Positions 59,744 through 64,000 of a DNA stretch of 64,000 nucleotides are shown piece after piece. A program made the translations under genes and the position numbers. Below the pieces are notes generated by a model that saw only the letters and a program-made list of their open reading frames with translations, had not been told where the DNA came from and made no database searches. How positions within the stretch are numbered: position 1 is the first letter of the stretch; each line of letters opens with the position of its first letter. Source of the DNA: Clitopilus passeckerianus (Eukaryota; Basidiomycota; Agaricomycetes; Agaricales; Entolomataceae); NCBI GenBank assembly GCA_944990035.1, contig CALYLX010000083.1, positions 248,001-312,000 on the forward strand, in the 5' to 3' direction.

Positions 59744-60541
59744 TCATGATTGATCACGTTTATCTAGGTACAGTCTCATAGACAAGGCGTCCTCTCCATC
59801 GCCATCTGTTCTCCTGTCAGCAACCAATTTCGGATCTTAGCCAGGAACTTACAATACTTCTTCTCGACTTTGGCAACCTTGAAGCCAAGGGAATCCTTAT
59901 ACAGGCCGATTGCAGCCTTGTTTGTTTTCCGAACGTGCAATGAAACATATTTTGCCTTATAGATATCGATCATCGCCTCCTCTATAAGTTCACAAGAGAA
60001 GCTAAGCAGAGAATCGTTCGAGGAAAACGGGAGACCTCACGGGATAGAAGCATGAGTTTCTTAGCTATCCCCAGACGTCGATATGACCGCAGAACAGAAA
60101 TGGAATTGACATGCCCATGAATGGGTTCTTTCTCTTCTTCTTCAGGATCAGAGCTAAAGCGTGGCGCATGAGCTCATTCCACAAAAAGAAAAGAGAAATC
60201 GTACATCTTTGCGAGCACGTAACCTACGACTCGACCTTTGTGGTCTTCGGCGATAAACGATATCCCTGGCCATGTCATCGCATGGTAGATCCCTGTTGCT
60301 CAATCAGGCATCATCCAAGCGAGGGTTAAATTTCCTTACAGAACTTCATCACGTAGTTTTCAGGCAGATTTTGCAGATTTGCAGCCTGCATGCCCAGGAG
60401 ATCGTCCACCTATAGTAGCCGAACTCTTCAGAAGACTGGTCGGATTTGCGCGATTTTACGCTACTACGCGGCCAATAATCAGTACATTTTCAGAGCCATA
60501 AACGTTGGCACTCACCGCACCGTAGCTAGCCGTATGTTCAT
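59744..60541 (-). CDS. ARD1: N-terminal acetyltransferase catalytic subunit ARD1/NAA10
   Basis: Six short exons give about 155 residues: MNIRLAT joined to [146 protein letters not shown], then TGA at 59744-59746. RRLGIA is the acetyl-CoA binding motif (R/QxxGxA) of GNAT enzymes. With NAA15 it forms the ribosome-bound NatA complex that acetylates Ser, Ala, Thr and Gly N-termini. The short acidic segment after YVLAKM is usual for fungal orthologues. All introns used keep phase; the first uses donor GTGCGG. Confidence 0.9.
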
Positions 60542-62191
60542 GATTCTCTACACGATCAAGGTGAAGGATGGCGTTGAATTGCTCATTGCACTCGGCGACA
60601 ACATGGCTAAGGATCAACTGGTCGTGGAAAACAACTGCCCTATCGGGCCCGGCCCGCTTGCACAGGACCGTCAGCCGCTGAGAATTTTCTACTGAACCTC
60701 CACAACGAACGCTTCATGTCAATGGGAAAACCTTTGGGATTTCGACAGCCTGATCGCAGCAAACAACATGATTTCTGATGCTTTATTCCTATCCATTAGC
60801 AACCGTGTCCTCTTGTTCCTGGCTGTCGTAGGGTAGTCTATACCAATGACCTGGCGACAACTCTGGATTTTGCCCGTCACAAGCCCGCTTTCACCCTGAG
60901 AACCGAGGTCATCGTCATTCACGAGCAACTAAGAGCGCTTTACCCTCCTTCCCGCCGGCCAGCCTTGGTCTACCTGTCACGAAAGAAGCATCATACATTT
61001 GATTTACTTGAAACCTGAGGGACGGCTATCCGAAAGGTCATGCTTACTGTCAACCATTTTCTGCAATATGCTCAGATGACCTTCATCTATGGCCTCTGAC
61101 AGCCCTAGGTGTGTTCCGTTACCTCTGTCCGCCCGTTAGAAGCCAGGAATTGATCGTTCACGGATGCAAAGGTCGAGGTCTTGGGACCTGTGCGTCATGG
61201 TTCTTGCAGGAAGCGTCAGAACAGGCGTTAACGGCCCTTGGCATGGCGGTGCGGGAAGTTGGTTCTATTACGTGAAGTGGACGCATTGAAGGCGATCTAC
61301 GGAAAACAATGTTTTGAAAAGACTATGTGGGCACACTCGGAACCACCAAAAGGATTGTCGATCTGGGGCACATATATCTTTCCATGTTCTGGAACGCTAC
61401 TGTCTACATATAACCGTCGTGAAAGTTCTGCTCCACTTTCCCTTCTTAGTCCGAGTGCGACCGAGTGCACATCGACAAGTTTAATCTGTGGAGCAAATCA
61501 GACCAGGTGCACTCGTTCAGAAACACATGCTTGATGTGGGGATCCGAACATAGGCCATGTAACTTGCTTTTTTGAGGAATTGAGTGACGATCTCAGAACC
61601 TTTAGGGATCGACACCACTTCTAGGGATCGTGCGCGGCCATGCGCTCCGAATTCAAGTAAGTCCAGTTTTCGCAGTATTGCAAGCAAGCACAGCTGAGGC
61701 GAAACGCTTTCACTCCTTCTAGCTCGCCGCGAATGCCGACCCTCACTTCGGTTGCCGTCAGAACGGATGGTCGACAGCGCATCAATCTTCCCCCGTTTTC
61801 CCCAGGTCATGTGAACCGTACGGTGTATTGACTTCTTTCGCTGTTACTACAGGTTACGGGACAGCTGACCTGCTTGTTTCTCATTGACAGCATGCCTCTG
61901 TTACTTTTTCAGAAAATCAACAGCCTTCGAACCTCTCAAGATCATTCCCAGGTTCACTGATCGCGCCCGCCTAACGAATTGTAATCAAAGTAATGTCATC
62001 TCGTGGCCAAAAAAACGAACGCGCACCTTGCGTCAACTGCTTCCGTCGAGAAATAACGCGCGAAATTGCGAGGTGTTCCATTTCAAGATCTTTATTCTTC
62101 TCTGGGTATAAGAGGCCTGGAATAATAGCCCGAAGAATTCAGCAAACTACTCAGTTTTCAGCCTCTCAGACTAGCTTACAATCTATTCATC
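60542..62191. other. 1.65 kb without a supported gene
   Basis: Short frames appear on both strands. A minus-strand block near 60990-61120 reads THLGLSEAIDEGHLSILQKM, faintly like an ankyrin repeat, but isolated. A TATA-like TATAAG at 62107-62112 serves the HsbA-like gene. Confidence 0.45.
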
Positions 62192-62891
62192 ATGCGCTTC
62201 TCTGCTCTCTTCGTCGTTGCCGCTGCCATTGTCTCTGGCTTTGCTCAGACCGTTGATGATGTTAAGGCCGATATTGCCAACATCTCAGATCAGGTCACTG
62301 CCCTCGACAACGCCATCACTGCCTTCCCCTCCACAGGCGGAACCTTGGCTGGCGCATTGGTACGTTACGATGAAGGTCACTCATCTTCTTACCAACTAAC
62401 TTATTCACTGTTCAGGCCATCCACACCGCTGCAGGTACTCTCAAGACAACCATCGACGATGCCACTGGTGACGTCCAGGCTAGTACCATCCTTCCTTTGC
62501 CACGTCTATGGTTTACAAACCGAAGTGTAGGATACACCAGGACCCGTCTCTGAGGCTGATGGCCAGGATATCCTCGACTCCGTGACCGCCTTCGAGCCTA
62601 CCATTGAACACGCTCTCGTCGGTATCGTCGAGAAGAAGCCGGCCTTTGACGCCCTCCCTCTCGGTGGTGTTACCGCTCTCGTTAAGCAGGATCTCGCCGA
62701 CCTCCGCACCAGCACTTATGCCTTTGCCACCGCTTTGATTGACGCTGCTCCCGTAAGTACTCTTGCTCAGCTATCTACTGTGGGATCGAGAATTCTGATA
62801 TCTCGTTTAGGCTGATCTCAAAGATGCTGCTACTGCTCTCCGTCAGAAGATCGACGATGCCTTCGCTGTAGCTCAGGCTGGCTATGCTTAA
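62192..62891 (+). CDS. Hydrophobic surface-binding protein A (HsbA)-like secreted protein
   Basis: A signal peptide (MRFSALFVVAAAIVSGFA) is followed by TVDDVKADIANISDQVTALD, AITAFPSTGGTLAGAL, AIHTAAGTLKTTIDDAT, ILDSVTAFEPTIEHALVGIV, KPAFDALPLGGVTALVKQDL, and TSTYAFATALIDAAP joined to ADLKDAATALRQKIDDAFAV, ending with TAA at 62889-62891. This helical, Ala-rich pattern with phases every seven residues matches the HsbA domain, first described from an Aspergillus protein that binds hydrophobic surfaces and recruits lytic enzymes. Three introns are needed; the one near 62480-62530 is less certain. Cysteine is absent, unlike hydrophobins. Confidence 0.8.
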
Positions 62892-63737
62892 ATCGACTCT
62901 TGGGCACAAGTCTTCGGGGCTTTGGTTTTAGCTTGCTTAAAAGTGGCTCCGTAGTACTTTCGTATAATCTGTTTTCTTTCTGTACTTCCAGTTTATAAAT
63001 CTGGTGCTCCATTCTTACCACGTTTGGCGGTGTTGCGTGCTGGATTCGCTCGATAGCCTGGCTTAAATCAGTATCAGGGATGCGACACAATCGTTGAATG
63101 CTAGGGTTATCTTCCACTGCCATACTTACCTCAGCTTTGTGCTTGTCTATATACCAGAATCCACCTCCTTCCGACTCATTATTGCAATGACGCTGATAAT
63201 ATCCCAGGTTTATTCAGGTATCAAGGATATCCCCCTAGGGTGTCGGCTCTCAGTAGACTAATGAATGACAATGTCCCTTTGCGACATCTCGCATCTCTGT
63301 AGGAAATCTGACGGGCCGGCGGCAACGTACAGCTAGGCATCACATATACATCGGATTCACAAGACAAGTGCCCTAAACCCGAAGATATGGGTCTCGACAA
63401 GCACGTGGAAAGCTGTTAGATTCTCACCTCTGCTTATACTCACGCACCGAAACGGCTTTCTCACTCATGCCTCTATTTACCTCCGCGAAAAGGTGGCGAC
63501 GGTCCTCAAAAATGGATCCACATGGTAGAGATCTCAATACAGACCCAGCTATACAGTGGTAGTCCCAAAGGGAGTCTCAATTATTTCGGATTCGAATAAG
63601 AATTATATAGCAATACACAATCCAACATATTAACACTCTAAATCGCCAGGAACCGATCAGAGTTCCGTATTTAGTATTCAGTCCTGAGAGCGAATGTTCG
63701 CAGCCGGTGCGTCGTCACCGGCGGACTCGACGGCAGC
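62892..63737. other. Intergenic, no supported gene
   Basis: This is the 3' flank of the HsbA-like gene and the 3' flank of the convergent RG-rich gene. No feature is seen. Confidence 0.6.
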
Positions 63738-64000
63738 CTAAGGGAGTTGATCGCTCGTGGCTGGTGCCTCCGATATCTCTACAGCCACTTTCTCCCCGCC
63801 ATCTCTCTCCTTGGTTTCGTCTACGTTCATCTTTTCAACTGCATCTTTCTCCTTTTCCGCTGCTACACTGGTCTCCTCAGGTTGAGCTGTTTTACCGCCG
63901 CGTCCGCGTCCCCTACCCCTACCCCGACCCCCGCCTCTCGTCCCCTTTTTCGTCGTCTTGGCTTTTTTGGTAGCTTTTGGCTTTTCTTCGTCAAGCTGAT
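63738..64000 (-). CDS. RG-rich basic protein, C-terminal end only
   Basis: The gene enters from the right window edge and ends at TAG 63738-63740. The visible 86 residues hold a Lys-rich stretch (KATKKAKTTKKGTR), an RG repeat (GGGRGRGRGRGRGG) and an acidic tail with VEKMNVDETKERDGGEKVAV. RG repeats commonly bind RNA or are methylated on arginine. The catalytic or folded part lies outside the window, so no family is named. Confidence 0.6.
   Translation of the reverse strand, partial: QLDEEKPKATKKAKTTKKGTRGGGRGRGRGRGRGGKTAQPEETSVAAEKEKDAVEKMNVDETKERDGGEKVAVEISEAPATSDQLP

Noticed and set aside
60990..61120. Ankyrin-like phrase THLGLSEAIDEGHLSILQKM on the minus strand
   Set aside because: Only one weak unit, with no neighbouring repeats or exons.

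Overview
The window looks like nuclear DNA of an Agaricomycete (mushroom-forming basidiomycete). Nearly every recognisable gene is split by GT-AG introns of about 45-65 bases, and the families fit that group: fungal DUF6534 membrane proteins, an HsbA-like secreted protein, a GH44 glucanase, an F-box protein, a Plavaka-type transposase and a P450/sesquiterpene-synthase locus. I assembled exons by eye, so joins are approximate unless a junction is stated. No rRNA gene, intact tRNA gene or CRISPR array was seen.

Layout. 1-5 kb is a transposon graveyard: the N-terminus of a Plavaka-like transposase with an internal stop, a Ty3-type Gag fragment with a likely LTR, and a broken Tnp2/CACTA-like transposase. 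6.2-6.75 kb is a chimeric fragment: part of a kinase gene fused to the 3' end and 3' flank of an Hsp20 gene, both parents lying further right in the window. 6.8-8.2 kb and 9.5-11.5 kb hold two unrecognised multi-exon genes. 11.2-14.1 kb and 27.9-29.4 kb are two copies of one duplicated segment; the left copy is split by a 1.37 kb hAT-like element with an 8-bp target duplication. 16.6-19.3 kb is an AGC-like protein kinase. 20 kb holds a pseudogenised secreted repeat-peptide precursor cut by KR sites. 22.4 kb is Hsp20, 23.5-26.4 kb a secreted GH44 enzyme, 29.6 kb an F-box protein and 31.1-32.3 kb eIF3g.

32.9-40.4 kb is a tandemly duplicated P450 plus terpene-synthase module in which the parts have decayed unequally: the first P450 looks intact beside a terpene-synthase relic, while the second P450 has a nonsense codon beside a terpene synthase that keeps its metal-binding motifs. 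41.6-45 kb is a second AGC-like kinase, paralogous to the first. 45.2-46.3 kb is a decayed short-chain dehydrogenase. 49.2-54 kb carries two tandem DUF6534 genes. 55.7-57.6 kb is an MFS anion-type permease, 58.2-59.6 kb cystathionine gamma-lyase with an upstream TCACGTGA site, and 59.7-60.5 kb the N-terminal acetyltransferase ARD1/NAA10, convergent with it. 62.2 kb is an HsbA-like secreted protein, and the right edge cuts an RG-rich protein gene.

Conserved housekeeping genes (eIF3g, ARD1, CYS3, Hsp20) are interleaved with accessory, duplicated and decaying DNA. The observations most worth a second look are the repeat-peptide precursor, the P450/terpene-synthase duplication with its 237-bp identical tract, the kinase-Hsp20 chimera and the hAT-like insertion.
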